A stretch of 64,000 nt of DNA from Anthostomella pinea (GCA_963556695.1 CAUWAG010000018.1:5022001-5086000), one strand, 5' to 3'. Positions 11,694 to 26,863 are shown, counted from the first letter of the stretch. The notes: generated by a model from the letters alone, not told the origin. A program made the numbers and translations.

Positions 11694-12298
11694 CTCATGT
11701 TGTGTCCGGTCGTGTCAGACAGGAAGACTCAAGTGTGCCAAGGGGGTGAGATATCACGACGACTGTGTATTTTCTCGTAGGATGGCCATTGTTCGTCATT
11801 GGCACAGCAGCACCCGCAGATCTCGCGTACAGGGTGTGTATGGTACACAGGGCCCGGTTCAGGGTCGAACCCCTGCACAGCTCGCCATTCAGCCCATTCT
11901 CAATCATACCGTCTGATCCTAGCGCATGGTAGGCTGCAGCGTATGGTAGGTTGTAGCGCATCGCATTGACGGGCACTCAAGACGATGTGATAGTGTCCAT
12001 TGTGCCTCGGGAGGTAATTCTGGCGTTATGGTATGGATGGTTCATTGGGAAAGGGAAGACGTGATTCGATTGAGCCGCCGCACCTTCAAGGCATTACTCT
12101 GCTAGAGACGAACGAGTGTCTTTGGGGTATTGTTTTGGGATTTCGTCTAGTCTATAGCTACATTCAGAGGCAGCTCAGGCTATTCTCTCTAAGCCGTCAG
12201 CCACTCCCAATCTTGAGTTGAATGCTCCATTACATACAGGGCCATTACACCCCTTGCCCTTCAGTTGAAGGAACAGTTTGTACCATTCGCACATCTCA
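11694..12298. other. Intergenic, no gene seen
   Basis: GC-balanced upstream region of the glycosyltransferase gene. It includes a short perfect stem CAGGG/CCCTG around 11861-11876 that superficially resembles a tRNA T-arm, but no tRNA can be folded around it. Confidence 0.4.
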
Positions 12299-12299
12299 C

Positions 12300-12447
12300 C
12301 GTGAATATGCCCAGCGCAAAGACGCTCATCAGGATCGCCTTCTTCTTTAGCTGCAACTGGGCTTGGATGAAGATCGGCATGGGAAGAGAGACGATGGTGA
12401 GCATGGTGTCACCGTTGAATGCAGGACCGTTGAAGCAGTCCCTCTGA
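12300..12447 (-). pseudogene. Relic exon of a fungal rhodopsin-like (PTH11-type) membrane protein
   Basis: On the minus strand an open stretch runs from an ATAG acceptor-like site (about 12448) to an ACG|GTGAGA donor-like site (about 12299). It reads DCFNGPAFNGDTMLTIVSLP, then MPIFIQAQLQLKKKA, then ILMSVFALGIFTV. This alternation of a transmembrane helix, a short basic loop and a second helix with FALGIF is typical of the conserved middle of fungal rhodopsin-domain proteins. I cannot find the preceding or following exons, and PRP43 occupies the upstream side, so this is most likely a gene remnant. A chance resemblance cannot be excluded. Confidence 0.4.
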
Positions 12448-12617
12448 ACCTATCATCTCCCAGGTGCCTCGCATGTCCTGATACCAGCATCTGAGCAACC
12501 TCGAAAAGGGTGGTATCAGCCGGTAAAACCTTCATGACGTTGCCACCGGAGGTCTGTAGTCGTAGTCCGTCTCCCATCACGAGTCGTGTTTCTGTAGTTT
12601 GGTGCTCAATCAAGACC

Positions 12618-15101
<2,484 letters not shown>

Positions 15102-15119
15102 GGTGGATTTGGTCCTCAA

Positions 15120-16829
15120 GAAATCTCCTCAAGAAGTTTGTGATGAGGAAGAACCTGCCGTATGTAGAAGATTCCAATTCCAACTCCAATTCCAAGTGAC
15201 CCAGGAAACCACAGACGAGGCTGAAGAAAAACAAGTGGATCGGTCATTGCAAGGTGGGATGAAATTGTTTTTGGTAAGCTGTGACTCCGATAACACTGCT
15301 GCCGATAAGCCGTGGCTCCAGTAACGCCGATAACGCCGATAAGGGGGGCATGCGCTGGAAAGAATAAACCGAAAGGAGCTTCATGCCCACCTAAACACGG
15401 CAACTTTACCTAGCATTTTATGTATAACGCAACCATTTAAAAATAATATAAAATAACGTCTATATAAAACTTGACAAACAAAACATTCTTATAATTTTCG
15501 TAGGTATTTTTTATCATGTTTTAATTAAGTTATAGGCAATTAACCAAAGGTGATGATATATAGGGCGTGTGGCTGGTTGTGGCTTTTGGCTTTATTGTAT
15601 GCCTGGCTAGGGGGGGGGGGGGGGGGGGGGGGGGGGGGATGTACAGTCACCCCTCATGTTGGAAGTCTCCGTCATGCTTTCGTTAATAACTCTTAAACAT
15701 TTACTAGAAGATGCTCTGACCAAGTGCACCCTCTGAACGGAAGCTATATTCGTAAGTATCCTTCTTGGTTGGGCCGGTCTTGTTGCCCAACGTACAAAGT
15801 ACCTTTGGACAGTTTCTAGTACTTGAGTGACGTTCTGGATAGGCCAAGCTCCCATCCTTCCTAGACATTCAAGAATACAAATCATCACCCTATCGTGTCA
15901 TGGTCCCATTCTGGAGCCCTGCCAGAAGGCACATACGGAGACTTTAAGAGGTTCAGTGTACCGGACTGGCAGTTATCATGGGCATATATCAAACCCCTCA
16001 GTTCAGCAACTCGATTGTATCTGGGTTGCTGCGTGCTCCTAAGAATGGTCTATGTGTAATTCATGTCTCTGTCAGTCTAGGCCGGTGTCATCATTATCAT
16101 GGCATATGGTCCCTGGAGGCAAGGGGAAGGAACCGAGTTCGCTGTTTCAATGACAGCTGATGGCGGTGCTAGAATGTCTGCTACGTAAAGTACATATGAA
16201 TGTGTCGAACAGGTGGTCTTGGTTGGGCTCTGTCACGAAGAGCAGCGGCAATGCACACCAAGCTACAACATGTTCACAACGGCTACGGATAAGCATCGCA
16301 GGTCCGCATGTCATGGGCGTCACCACGAACACTATCAGGTTGTCAACGGTGAAACTTAGAATAAACCATCGCTCTGGTTGTTCATGTTACAATCATGAAT
16401 CTGCCTAAGCAGGCCGCATGCCGTATCTACTATACATCAGCCGGACTGGCATATCCAGTCCAATGCTGATCTCGTCCGGAAATCGAACGAGCAGACGAAC
16501 CAGCCTGCGTAGGCACTTGGTCTATGCTTGAATAATAAACTGCCGAATGGTATTGAATCCCAGTAGCCCTAACGAACGCCGCTTTCTACGCCGAACTCCA
16601 TTGGAAACCCCACCCCGACCTGCCTGGTAGTATCGCCCCATAGTCCTCGTTACCCATCAGCCATTTATGTCATACACACTTCGATCACCCCAGAGCCACT
16701 AGAAACCATGAGTGGTGCTCCCATAAATACCACTAGCCTTTTGCGCATTCCTGATAATGCTCTCAACTAGCTCCATTGACCCATCTGACACCTCAGGGAG
16801 ATCCCCTGTAGTTGCCGTTCCCGAAGGCT
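15120..16829. other. Intergenic with short AT-rich block
   Basis: The region lies between the PRP43 5' end and the demethylase 3' end. 15410-15540 is AT-rich, and a 29-base G run follows at 15610-15638. No supported gene. Confidence 0.5.
15610..15638 (+). repeat. Homopolymer G run, 29 bases
   Basis: 29 consecutive G bases. Such a run can form G-quadruplexes and is also a classic site of assembly error, so its true length is uncertain. Confidence 0.9.
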
Positions 16830-19800
16830 TCATCTCTGAAAGTGATATTGGGATGGGCTGTGAATAACGTTGGGCGGCGGATAGGTATTCGGGGGTGAAG
16901 CTTGGTAGGTATTGAGATACGGCAGCTGATTCTGGCTGCTGTATGCCATCGGACTGCCATGATTGTGCGAAAGCTGGCTGTGCCGAGTGTCCAGTACGTG
17001 GTTGCGATTGCTGTACGGCCCAGGAGCCGGAGGACTGTAGCGCGGGAGCTGGTGTTGACTGCTGTAGAACAGTTGATTCGGCAGCTGGCTGTGGTGACTG
17101 TACGGAAGCTGACTGTGGTGACTGTACGGAAGCTCGCTCTGGCTGCTGTACTGAAACTCGTTGTAAGCTGGCTGGTTGAAACTGTTGCTGTTAGGCATGA
17201 TCTGCGGAAACTTCTGCCAGAAGGGTCCGCTTACATTATAGGACTGGTACCCTGGACTTGGTAGGTGCCTGGACAGCTCAGGTCCGTTCTTAACAGACGG
17301 GCTCTGCGAGTTTGGCGTCGTACCGAAACTACCTGAGGCTACCGAAGCGGGTGATGGTGCCTGTTGAGCTATCGCCCGCTGATCAGGCTGCTGGCCAGGT
17401 TGTTGTAATTTTTGCATTGTCTCCCAAGGTCTAGGCGGAGGTACGTAGCTTTGTCTCGGTGGGACAGATGGATGTTTTGGCTTGGGTGGTCCAGTTGCAG
17501 AGGTAGCTGGTATAGACGGGACAGGAACTGGCGTCGTCGACACAGAAGGGGTAACCTTACGCGCAGCCGAAGCTCCAGGCTTTGGCGCCGATGCCATGGA
17601 GACGGAGGACGTGGATTCTGTGGGAGTCGCCGGTGCCGATGGTGGCGCCGGGGTTGATTGCGCAGACGCGACGACCGGGCGCGTAGGAGCCACCTGTGCT
17701 GCCGGCTTTGTCTGATCAGCTGTGCCCTGTTTCAACATTTGCATATAGTTGTTTTGGAGCATTGCAGCATAATGAGCTCGAATAGCTGGATGCAGCTGGG
17801 CAACCGGGTCCGAATCCAAACCAAAGGAGCTGGCACTGTGTGTTGACCCTCGGCGCCAATCGGACTGAGTCGTGCCCGCGGAGGGTGTCATCGCAGACGG
17901 CGTCACCGGTGCTCCATACGGGCTTTGGGAAGCATGAGCAGACATAGGCGTTTCAGCTGGCTGCTGCGGGGCGCTGGGAGCCGCAGGCTTGGGGGCTGGG
18001 CTGATGGAACTACTTGTGGCTGTCACATTGCTCAGTGACTGTCGAGGAATCGAGGACAGCGCAGGTGTCGTGCCACCATTGAAGCCACTAGATTGTCTCC
18101 TCATACTGAACAAAGCGTCAGGTGTACTCAGCAGGTGAGCGCGGAGGTTACCCTCGTAGCCGTTTGTAAAGCCACCCCAGAAGGCATAAGGTGTCCTATA
18201 CTTGGTAGAGTCCCTATATGAGTCAGCACATGGGGATTGTTGGCACTGGAAAGATGGAACATACCTGTTGTGATGGACCTGGAAAAAGGCATACTTCTGA
18301 ATGACACTGGGCCGCGGCTCTCTACTCGTGTTCGTACTCGGTGCCGGTAACATCACCGACTGAAGCTGACCTGCCAATGCTTGTGCAGATGCAGATGCCG
18401 AGGTCGAGGGCCGGATAGCAGACGAGGTCATCGGGGTATTGCCATTCGATGCCAAAGAACTCGACCTTGCCCTCGCTTGCGCCTCGAAACGTTGTCCGTT
18501 CTGCGGCGATGGAGAAGGTCCAAGACCGCGCGGCTGCATGAATCCCTGACTGAATGGCGACTTGCCATTAGAGTCAAACCGACCAGATCCATAAGAGGCC
18601 GGTGGCGTTCCAAAGCGTGGCCTGGAACCAAGAGGGAGTCGACCGTTGAGGCTGCTGATCGAGGACTTCTTCCTGGAGTGACCATTCTGCGTCTGTATCG
18701 GAGGAGGCGTAGGTCTCGGTAGAGAAACCGGCTTTGGTACATGCGGCTGTATAGTCGCAGGGGCAGGTTTGGTAATAGCCGGCTGAGCAGTATAGGGGGC
18801 AGGCGAAGGTACGGCATGCAAAGGCGCAGTATGTGAAGGTGCGGTACGATGCGAAGGCGCAGCCGGCGAGGATGCCGGATGGGAAGACTGCGATAGCTGC
18901 GACGGTTGCAGTGCTTGTGGTACCTGTCTTGCCTGTGGTGTGTGCTGCGCCTGAGGTATACGCTGTGGTTGTTGTGACTGCGGCACCTGAGGTATACGCT
19001 GTGCTTGCTGTGGCTGCTGTACCCGCTGGGTTTGGTGCACAGTGGGGTGTTGCACATTGTATGACTGTTGCGTATGATGTGGCTGCGGTACCTGGTGTGA
19101 ATACTGTGACTGCTGTGTTTGGTACATTGGGTACGTGAGGTACGTTTGATGTGGTTGGTGCGTCTGGTGCATCTGCGGTGACTGTTGGGTGGTACCGTAG
19201 GGAGCTGGCATCGGCGTCGTTGGCGGAGCAGCAGTGTAGGACGAGTACCGCGTCAAGGCATGCTGTGGGTGTTGGAAGGTGCTGTAAGGAGACAGCTTCG
19301 GGGTGAATTGCTGCGGAGTATACGGAGAAGGAGAAGGTTTGGGCATAAAATGCTGAGCAGTGAAAGGAGAGGGAGGATACGATGGTGAAGCAGCCAAGGC
19401 AGATTCCCTGGGCTTGTACTGGTACGGCTTCTCTGTCTTTGGAACTGCAGGGCTCGGAGTATGTACGGAGAACGTCGACCCTTGCGGCTTTCGAGGCTGG
19501 ACAGGAGCAGTAAGACGCGGCACAGTGTCCAAGAAGTTGCTTTTTGGATTGTGCTTGGTCTTCTTCGGATCCTCCGTATACTGGGGTCGTGCATCCGTTG
19601 AGTATCTCCCAAGATAGTACCAAATCTGGTTCTCTTTGGAAAAGTCAATCTTCGTCTGTGCTTTGTTAGTACTGACGTCGTGATGGTTGAACTCGGCCCA
19701 TGTGAAGTTCTCGACGAAGGGCGCATCAGCACGTGGCAACTCTTCCGTCCGTCGCTTGGTTGCGTTGATGTGATCCTTTGCCTTGCGCGACGTTGGCATT

Positions 19801-22638
19801 GGTATAGCGTTCGCTGAGGCCTTCTGCAAGTGGAAGTCGGCTGGGTCAGGAAGCAGCAGCCATTTCCACTCCACTTCGACTCGGTCCCTGGCTGAAGTTA
19901 GCAATCGTAGTCTCTTGTTAACACCGGTACTGTGAGTTACGTACCCGTTTGGTATGATGTCGAGGAGAAATGTTTGTTCGTCAGCCCTGTTCTCCGCGAT
20001 GACGCCGGCAAAGATGTCGCCTCGGTAGTACTGCAGTTGGCAGATATCGCCCTTCTTGAGAGCAGCAGCCGCTTTGCGGGTCTTTTGGCAGTCATCCAGT
20101 GCCTCTCCATCCAGTTTCCTGTCACGTTTCGATCTGTGGAAACGGCAGCTGAATTCAAATGCCTGTTCTTTGTACTCAGTCCCATCTTCGCCAAAGATCG
20201 GGACCTCGGCCTCCTCAACCAGTACTCCAGCGGCGGCAGCGCAAGTGGCATGGTAGGACCTGACGCACTTCTTCTGGGAGCATTGGAAGCATGCACCTCT
20301 CTTGGAGCGACAGTACAAGCACTTGAGTTCGGCACGAGCCTTGCTGATGTTGGCCACATTTGCCACGATCTCTTGGTCGTCGACTGTCTCGATATACGTC
20401 TCCGCACCATAAAGAGCGCATAGGCGGTGGGCCTTGCGACCGTCATCGGTCGGCAGTAATGCTTGGCCGGGTATCTCGTGGGGACAAAGACAACAAGGGG
20501 GTTCAACTTGGCTCTTGATGCGAAGACGAATCTTTTTCGCCTTCTTTTCACCCTTGTCGTTGGCTGCTCGCTTCCGTTTTCGAGATACCTGCTTGAACTT
20601 GACAGCAGAGGATCGAGGTGCTGGTATGTCAGCGTTGGCATCATCGTCCTCGTCCTCTTCCTCTTCTTCGTCTTCTGTCTCTTCGTAATCTGTCTCTTCC
20701 CCGCGCAACTTGCGCTCGACCTCATGCACGTCGATCCACACACTGTCCTGAGCCTGAGCACATTCGCATCTTTTGGCGATCTTTCCCATAGGCAACCAGG
20801 AATCCAATGCAAAGTTGACGGCTTCTGCGCAATTGTACCCTAGGTTGTACCCTGAGTGGTAGCCGTAAGGGTAGGTCACAACGAATTCTCCAGGATACGA
20901 GACGACCTTGTTGACCTTGATGTTGAAGTACTGCAGCAGGTGATTCGGGGATATCAGGAAGGCTTTGTGACGCAGGAACTGGTCGCAGGCCTTGGCATCC
21001 GCGGGCCAAATGCTCTTCATGGCTGCCTCGAACCGACGCGCATCGCCCTGAGAGATACTGTACCACTGTTTGGGAGCTCCAAAATGGAGGTAGTTGATAC
21101 TGTATAAATCCACATCTTCAAGATGCCACGCGAAAGTTGCCTTCCACATGCCCAGGTAGAGATATGCTGTGTTGACACCGGGGATCTTGGTGCCGAGGAC
21201 ATCAAGCAGGTTGGGAAGCGCATTGAGGTTCCAGCAGTCAGTCGAGTCGTCGAAAAGGGTCCCCAAAACATCTGCGCCATATAGGGGCGGGGCGTATGTC
21301 AGGGTTTTCCAGTATATTCGCTCGAGCTCCTCACATCTCTCTGGAGTATAGTCCGATATATCCATACGATAATCAAAGTCCCGGAACGCTTCCTCGTCAA
21401 TCTTGGCAGACCCTTCGCGTCTTGCGTATTTCCGCCGAGCTGAGACACTCTGCATCTTGGGTTTGGCTTGTCTCGAACCGCCCATACGACCCACGGGGCG
21501 AACCTCGTCATCCTCGTCAGGCTCGGCGCCTGGGTCTTGCTCCACAGAGTCAACAAGAGCTTCGCTCGGCCTCGGAGAGACAGGAGTCATGGGACGCTCC
21601 TCTTGATCCGCGTCCTTGGCTGCCCCTCTTTTGCCCTTGCTTCTCGTAGTCCGTCCCCCTCCTCCTGCAGCATTGGCACGTTTTTTGGCAGCGGTAGAAG
21701 TTGTTGCGGAAATTTTTGGCTTCGGGGGGGCCTGCGCACGCCTTTCTCCTCGCCTCGCGGGGGGCTGATGCTCGCTCTGGTCGCAGAGTTGACGCCACTG
21801 CGGTAGGTTGTAGGATCGTTGATGGAGGACGTTGAGTTGCCGGTAGGTACCGTTGGAACCCATAATGTCTTGCTTGATAGGTTCCTTGACTCTGACCTGC
21901 TTCACCAGCTGATCCAAAGCGGGTTGCTGGTCTTTCCATTCTTGCGGGGGCATGATTTTGAGGATGCCAGACTTCATACCATAAGGGTCAAGCTTGGTCA
22001 TCTGTGACGCAATATCAGTTCACGGCTCCAAAATTGGATGGAGAAGAATGCATTTATAGATGACGTACGAATTTCTTAAAGTCCTTGAACTGGTGCATGC
22101 TTGGCTTGAAGACTGGAACCGTGCCAGACCAGTGGTCTGGGACGACCTCGCCGATGTCCTCGTCCTCTTCATGGGCAGCGGGCTCGGGCTGGGGCTGGGG
22201 TTGGGTGGTCGGCGGCTGATCAACATCAATGGTAGGATCTTCGACATCGCTAAGTTCGGAGTCGCTCCCATCTAGCTTCATTGCGCTGTTGCTGTCGGGC
22301 GGGGAGTGGAGGCCGGTAGGCTTGAGTGCATCGTGCTTGAGTGCATCGTGGGGTGGTGATGCATCATGACCGTGGGAGGAGGGTTCGCTTGCGACGTCAA
22401 TGTCGAGTGCAGGCTCGGGTTGCATGTCAAAGTAGTGATGATCGGACTCATACTCATGCTCGGTGTGCAGCGGGAGGCAGATGTCGTCGCTGTGGAGCAT
22501 CGGCAGCGGCGACGAGGACTCAGGCACAGGCGCCGATGCCAATGCGGCGGTCGCTTCGGCGGACATGACTGCGCTGGGTGGGCTACATGCGATCAACGAA
22601 GGGAGTTGAATTTCTTCATCGACGGGGTGCTGCGCCAA
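16830..22638 (-). CDS. JmjN/JmjC/ePHD histone lysine demethylase (KDM4-like)
   Basis: Four exons (22638-22069, 22001-19945, 19887-18265, 18213-16830) give 1877 residues. Introns two and three (57 and 51 bp) are multiples of three and would be missed as coding. A JmjN motif (about 174-213, FKPSMHQFKDFKKF then YGMKSGILKIMPP) spans intron 1. The JmjC domain (about 455-590) has FAWHLEDVDLYSINYLHFGA and YPYGYHSGYN; iron ligands are His483, Glu485 and His572. The KDM4 family usually has HTED or HVED; here it is HLED. An acidic linker and basic KRKR stretch precede an extended PHD zinc finger (about 690-840, CCLCPHEIPG...CLYC...CFQC...FSCRFH). The last 1000 residues are Pro/Gln/Ser-rich, with Tyr-Ser-His-Gln-Leu-Pro repeats near the end. 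Family role: Fe(II)/2-oxoglutarate-dependent demethylation of H3K9 or H3K36; which one is not visible. Frame fully intact. Confidence 0.92.
18214..18264 (-). other. In-frame intron 3 of the demethylase gene
   Basis: 51 bp, donor GTATGT, GCTGAC branch, ATAG acceptor. Its length is a multiple of three and it contains no stop, so retention would insert 17 residues. Confidence 0.75.
19888..19944 (-). other. In-frame intron 2 of the demethylase gene
   Basis: 57 bp, donor GTACGT, GCTAAC branch, GCCAG acceptor. Removal gives IIPNGDRVEVEWKW; retention adds 19 residues without a stop. Confidence 0.8.
22002..22068 (-). other. Intron 1 of the demethylase gene
   Basis: 67 bp, donor GTACGT, ACTGAT branch-like site, CACAG acceptor. 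It splits the JmjN motif between KKF and MTKLDPYG. Confidence 0.85.
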
Positions 22639-24999
22639 GCGGTCATTCCTGTCGAAGCCCGCCCTTTGTCGAGATGTGCACGTCGAAGCCAGGCAGACGG
22701 GAGTGGTTGACGGGCAGTGCGAAGCAGCAGGTGGTGCGACGTTGGCGTTGACTGGCTTGTTGGACGAAGGTATTCGATGTGTGGTGGAGGTATGTGAGTG
22801 TGCAAGTGCATGGGGGGGTGTACGGCAAAGGCAGGTGAACTGGCCTGGAAAGTCGAAAAAGAGAGGTCGGCAGGTCTCGGTGGCACTGGACCCTCCGGGC
22901 TAGCCTGGCAGCCTGGTTCAGTGGGTGCCCGGGTATTCTGCGGGGAAGTCGTTAGCGAGAGATAAGTGTGGCTTGCGCAGCTGGAAGTGGTACGATGCAC
23001 TGCTGTAAAGGGCTGAAAATGACATGACCATGCGGCGTACCTAGGTAGAACGAGTGGCCTGTGCTTCTGTTTTCTCATCTACGGCTTAGATAAGAAACCT
23101 GGAAAAAAGGCTGAGGCTCTGATGACGACGAAATGTCGATGGGAAAAGGGGACAGGAGGTCAGGTGATTTATGAGTGAATGCAAATGTCAAGTTTCCTAC
23201 CAGAGAGATAAACATTAACCGATTCTTGCCGCTTGTGATCAGGTGGCAGCAGAAATGGTATGTAGGTAGGAGGTACGCAGGTACGTCGGCGAACCAAACT
23301 CAGGTGTTGCTTTCTAGAGGTGATGGGCTGGCTGGCTGGTCGCCGCACACGATTCTTGAGGTGGATTATCTGAGGTGGATTATCTGATCTACCTCAACCT
23401 TAGTAGTGCACGGACCACAAACTGAGGCTGGGGTGTGCCTTCTGGCAGGGGCCCAGAATACCATGTTACGATGACTAGTATTCTGGATGTTCTGCTTGCT
23501 GTCTAGCAGGATGGGAGCTTGTCCCATCCGAAAGGTCTGTTTAGTCTAGATACAGTGCAAACGATACCTTGTCCCTTGGGCAACAATCCGGCCCAACCGA
23601 CAAGACACCCGACAGCTGGAATCAGCTGGATTCACAGGGGTGGTTCGTCAAGACACTCCCGTCGGCGTCAGCCCCTTTGCAAGAATACATTGTGTACTGC
23701 ACCATATACTCGAGGCCGCTTCATTACCAGCGCCATTGTCAGCTTTGTTTCTTCCACCTGATTGATTCATGCAAACAGTGTCACGCTTATCTATAATACT
23801 CGAAAGCCTCGCTCTCGCCGCCACCTCGTCCATATATATTCCACGTTTGCTACTGTATGGTCGAAGCCATGTCTCGTGACTCTTTCCTTATTTTCCCACT
23901 TTCCGCTGGCTACTTTCTACGTAGTCTTCTCGACACTGTGCAGGTGCTCCTATTGAACAATACCGGAAACAAGAGGCATTTTGGATTCTGCGGTCCTACG
24001 CTACGTTCTCTGTCGCTTGAGGATCAGCGACCCCCAAGAAGCATCAGGATCAGTCACCAACCTCCTGCGTGGCATCGGGACAAACACCCCCCCATTCATC
24101 GGACCGGAATGCTTATGAAGGAGTTGAATGCTGAGTTCGGGAGCACCTGTGAGAAAGGAGAAGGGTTATCTCGCTAGACCTCATTGAACCCTCGCCAGGC
24201 CAACACCATGACCAAGAGATACAGTACAAGCGATGATCAGTCAAAAGCGGGCAAGAGACTATGACATGACCAAATGCTGCTCATTCCAATGCAAGTTATC
24301 AGCTTCTCCCCATTACCCTCTAGCACTCAGCACAGTGATACAGTCATACCTACTCACAACAGACCAAGTTGGGAGGTCTTCTCAGCACTACGATGCTGAA
24401 ACTGGCGAGTGTCCACGAGTCATCTCTGCTTCCTGATAGCTCTCATCGAGTCTCTTGCATACTGCCCTCTTTCGGTGGGCACCTATCAGCCGACGCTTCC
24501 TTCGGGCGGACTCGGCCAATTGCAAGGATCTCTACGCAGACCACCATGGAGCGACGTAAAAGCTCGAGGAAGTCTTGGAAGAAACCCCAGGACGTGGAGA
24601 AAGCACTCAGCCAGAGGTGGGAGAAGGGAGGAGGAGAGAGGCGAGACTGATGCGCTGAAACAGGTTCAATTCGAATTGGACAAGAACTCATTGATTTATT
24701 GGCCATCGATGTTCTCCGACTGAGACCCCTTTTAATCAACGGCGACGCTACTGTGCCGCGCGAGTATCTAGTAAGCGGTCGATGAGTTAGGTCATCCATC
24801 CGCTTCATTTGTTTGTTCCCTCGGCATGGTCCCCCACATTCGCATTATTATGCACATATATTCGTTCTCTCCTTCACGAGTTTCTTCTTCATCCGTTCCT
24901 CCTATCAATCCTCTTTATCTTTCTGTCCCTCGTTCTGTTCTTTTCACGCGCTTTGCCGCGTAGCCGTTCCTTCAAAACCCCCAGCGGGTCGTTTTTAGC
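22639..24999. other. Intergenic, probable divergent promoters
   Basis: The 5' region of the demethylase on one side and of the secreted protein on the other. 24840-24960 is CT-rich directly ahead of the secreted gene. No convincing protein-coding gene; frames of up to about 160 codons here lack any recognisable feature. Confidence 0.45.
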
Positions 25000-25977
25000 A
25001 TGCATTGGTGGAGCGTTTTAGTGGTTGCGCTGGCGGCGCCAGTCTGGTCTCGCAGCCACGGCCACGGCCACGGCCATCAGCACGCAAAGGTCAAGGAATC
25101 TGTGACGTCCCGAGCGACGACACCAGGACGAGCGGTCTGGATGTGGAATTCGGACCTGATCCAGGAGGACGCCGAGGTGGAGCAGTTCCTGTCTTTCGCC
25201 GAAACCAACACCATGAATACCGTCTACGCACTCATTGACCGCGACATGGGCAACGCCGTCTTCGAGAGCTTCATTTCCAAGTGCCATGCGAAAGGGATAG
25301 CCGTTGAGGCCCTGATGGGCAACTCGCTCTGGATCATTGAGGCAGGGGACCCCACGTTGGAATCACAGCTCGAATGGATTGAGCAATACCAGGGCAATGC
25401 GACTGCAGATGCCTCATTTGCCGGGATTCATATGGATGTCGAGGTAAGATCACTGTATCCCAAGCCGGGCATGAGGAAGGGCGTGTATTGACTGCTACTT
25501 GGATAACAGCCTTGGGGTCTTGACGAATGGGAGCTGAATCAGGGGACCTACATCGCAAGACTACAGTCCATCGTGACTCAGGTCACTTCGCTGGGTAAAG
25601 CACTTGGGTTACCAGTTTCTGCAGACCTACCTTACTGGGCATACACGATTACGTGCCCAACTACGGGACAGACTCTGGATACCTGGATGCTCGACAACTT
25701 GGACACGGCTACGTTCATGACGTACCGCAACACGGCGGCTGAGCTTATCGACATTGCGTCCAAGGTCCTCGAAGCTGGCAATGCGGCCGGCAAGCCTGTC
25801 TGGCTGGCTGTCGAGACTGTAGACGCGGCCGATGCGCTTCTGATCAGCTACTTTGGCAAGACAGTTTCCGCCCTTTATGAGGATCTGGCATCCGTCCATG
25901 CCAAGGCAGCCACGTATGCGAGCTTTGCAGGCATTGCTATCCATGACTACGGTGGACTCAAGGCACTTGGCTCATGA
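25000..25977 (+). CDS. Secreted protein, possible TIM-barrel hydrolase
   Basis: Two exons (25000-25443, 25510-25977) flank a 66-bp intron with GTAAGA donor and AACAG acceptor and join as HMDVE|PWGLDEW; 303 residues. A signal peptide (MHWWSVLVVALAAPVWS) is followed by a short His/Gly stretch (SHGHGHGHQH) that might bind metal. The body shows alternating strand/helix blocks such as AVWMWN, TVYALIDRDMG, GIAVEALMGN, FAGIHMDVEPWGLDEW, GLPVSADLPYW, ATFMTYRN, KPVWLAVETVDA and FAGIAIHDYGGL. This order resembles a TIM barrel with acidic residues at strand ends, as in glycoside hydrolases. I do not recognise the family, and the enzymatic role is inference. The frame is intact and the upstream CT-rich promoter fits an expressed gene. 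Confidence 0.75.
25444..25509 (+). other. Intron of the secreted protein gene
   Basis: 66 bp, donor GTAAGA, GATAACAG acceptor; phase 0. Confidence 0.8.
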
Positions 25978-26329
25978 TGCGACCAGGCATGGTCGTTCAC
26001 TTCGTTCAGAGGCTTTGGGAACCGAGGTCTCCGCCATGCATCATCTTGATGACTTCATTTCTTCATCACAACTATTACAGGCGGATCGCCGAGCACAAAT
26101 CATTTACGACTTCTCTTCACTTCGGTCATTGTATCATGCTTGCGGCCATACTTACCTAGGACAGCGCAGTCCTCAGCATAACTGGTGGCTCCTACGGGGC
26201 AGAGGATGATACTCCAGCTCGACTGTGTGCCAGTTTTTCCAGCGTACCAAACGAGTGTCATGTTGGCACCGACTTGGTAGAGATCAGCCCCTAGCACTCA
26301 ATACACTTATATACAGTCATATCTGCTTC

Positions 26330-26863
26330 TCATAACCCCAAAACCGATGCCGATGATTCCGAACTCCAGATGTTCGGAAGGCCCCTCCCCAACGTCGTAA
26401 GCTTCCCCTGGTTCCAGTTCTGGCATGCAAAGAGGTGCTGTAGAGCGAAATCATGCCCTGGAAGCCACTCCTTATGCCAAGTGGCTTGACTCCCCGCGGT
26501 CTCGACGACAACGACGACCTTGACTTGGACATCCGAGCTTCCAAGCAACGTGAACATGCGAGCCATGTGTTCAAGTACCTCCATCCATCCTTGGTCCACG
26601 CAAAGGTCCAGTCGGTCGATGATGATGTACACCAGTTTGCAGGACTCATCTTTCAGCCTAGATAGCACTTGACCAAGCAAGTCCACCACTGAACTCGCAG
26701 TCCAATCGCCCCCGGATCTGGCCAAAATCCGTCGGAACTCGGTTTCGTTGGCCCTGAGCATCTGAGTTTGCCAGCCCAGGACTTGCAGAATGATGGATGA
26801 GATGACAGTGCTGATACCCAAGTGCTCAGGCGTGCTCCCGGGAAGCGCAGAGAAGAACGCCAC
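26330..26863 (-). pseudogene. Fragment of a fungal P-loop NTPase
   Basis: An open stretch of 177 codons carries FFSALPGSTPEHLG, a Walker-B-like strand KLVYIIIDRLDLCVD and VKVVVVVETAG. This order matches the second half of the NTPase domain of fungal NACHT/STAND-like proteins. The Walker A part should lie upstream, where the AAA gene on the other strand begins, and I cannot find it. C-terminal sensor or repeat regions are also absent. Most likely a truncated relic. Confidence 0.45.

Noticed and set aside
11855..11880. T-arm-like sequence (GGGTCGAACCCC) suggesting a tRNA gene
   Set aside because: The loop is six bases, and no acceptor, D or anticodon arm can be formed around it on either strand.
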